A stretch of 43,017 nucleotides of DNA from contig CAIWNX010000303.1 of NCBI GenBank assembly GCA_903914175.1, positions 1-43,017 of the forward strand, in the 5' to 3' direction. Positions 42,917-43,017 of this stretch are shown one piece after another; position 1 is the first letter of the stretch; the number at the start of each line of letters is the position of its first letter. The DNA comes from an uncultured beta proteobacterium. GTDB lineage: Bacteria; Pseudomonadota; Gammaproteobacteria; Burkholderiales; Burkholderiaceae_C. Under the pieces are notes generated by a model. That model was not told the DNA's origin, did not search any database, and was given only the letters and a program-made list of their open reading frames with translations. The position numbers and the translations under genes were made by a program.

Positions 42917-43017
42917 TTATTTCTTCTTCTGGTACTGGGCAGCGTTCTGGGCAGCATCTTTGTTCGGTTGCTTGGCGATGACCAGGCCCTTCAAGCCTTC
43001 GTAAACGCCGGCGTCAA
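42917..43017 (-). CDS. C-terminal end of an unidentified protein (cut by the window edge)
   Basis: On the minus strand the frame runs from the window edge to a TAA at 42919-42917, reading DAGVYEGLKGLVIAKQPNKD and then AAQNAAQYQKKK. The Lys/Gln/Ala-rich end is typical of a real C-terminus and codon use matches the neighbours. About 33 residues are too few to name the protein. Confidence 0.6.
   Translation of the reverse strand, partial: DAGVYEGLKGLVIAKQPNKDAAQNAAQYQKKK

Noticed and set aside
42769-42981. A 70-codon plus-strand frame near the right edge.
   Set aside because: No ribosome-binding site, runs over the FNR box and antisense to the partial minus-strand gene.

Overview
The window is a gene-dense, high-GC stretch of a betaproteobacterial chromosome, most likely a member of the Burkholderiales close to Rhodoferax (Comamonadaceae). 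This is inferred from the dcw gene order running into lpxC, from a fumarate reductase operon beside a rhodoquinone gene (rquA), and from the many c-type cytochromes. No rRNA, tRNA, CRISPR array, transposase or phage gene was seen.

Layout. (1) 1-12029, plus strand: the end of the cell-wall and division cluster, mraY(partial)-murD-ftsW-murG-murC-ddlB-ftsQ-ftsA-ftsZ-lpxC plus a 58-residue membrane protein. Most genes overlap by ATGA or GTGA. A palindromic repeat separates ftsW from murG. (2) 12144-18739, minus strand: a small cytochrome c, a nine-haem cytochrome c/b fusion resembling CbcL, frdABCD (the E. coli-type four-subunit quinol:fumarate reductase) and rquA. Together these look like a low-potential quinone module: RquA makes rhodoquinone, Frd uses rhodoquinol to reduce fumarate, and the CbcL-like protein would exchange electrons between the quinone pool and periplasmic cytochromes. 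(3) 19063-24631, plus strand: four genes I cannot assign to a described system. They encode an alpha-helical HEAT-like protein, an FGE-sulfatase-fold protein without the catalytic cysteines, an Hsp70-like ATPase without the helical lid, and a Ycf46-like AAA+ ATPase. This is the best candidate for an undescribed system. (4) 24661-42657: a cytochrome island with a NarL-type two-component system and two CBS-domain proteins. It holds two separate electron-transfer modules, each a Tat-exported four-cluster ferredoxin, an NrfD-type quinone-interacting membrane protein and a multihaem cytochrome. It also holds two dihaem cytochromes, two tetrahaem c4-like cytochromes, a membrane monohaem protein and two small class I cytochromes. 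No molybdopterin catalytic subunit lies beside either NrfD module. (5) 42917-43017: the C-terminal end of an unidentified minus-strand gene.

Across the window I count 35 c-type haem sites in 11 proteins; two of them have the CX3CH spacing. Several cytochrome genes are clear paralogues of one another (three class I, two dihaem, two tetrahaem c4-like), as are the two CBS proteins and the two ferredoxin/NrfD pairs, so the island appears to have grown by local duplication. A perfect FNR/Anr-type box (TTGAT-N4-ATCAA) at 42881 and a weaker one at 37450 suggest oxygen control of part of it. The whole picture fits a facultative organism with flexible, possibly extracellular, electron transfer; that last point is inference.
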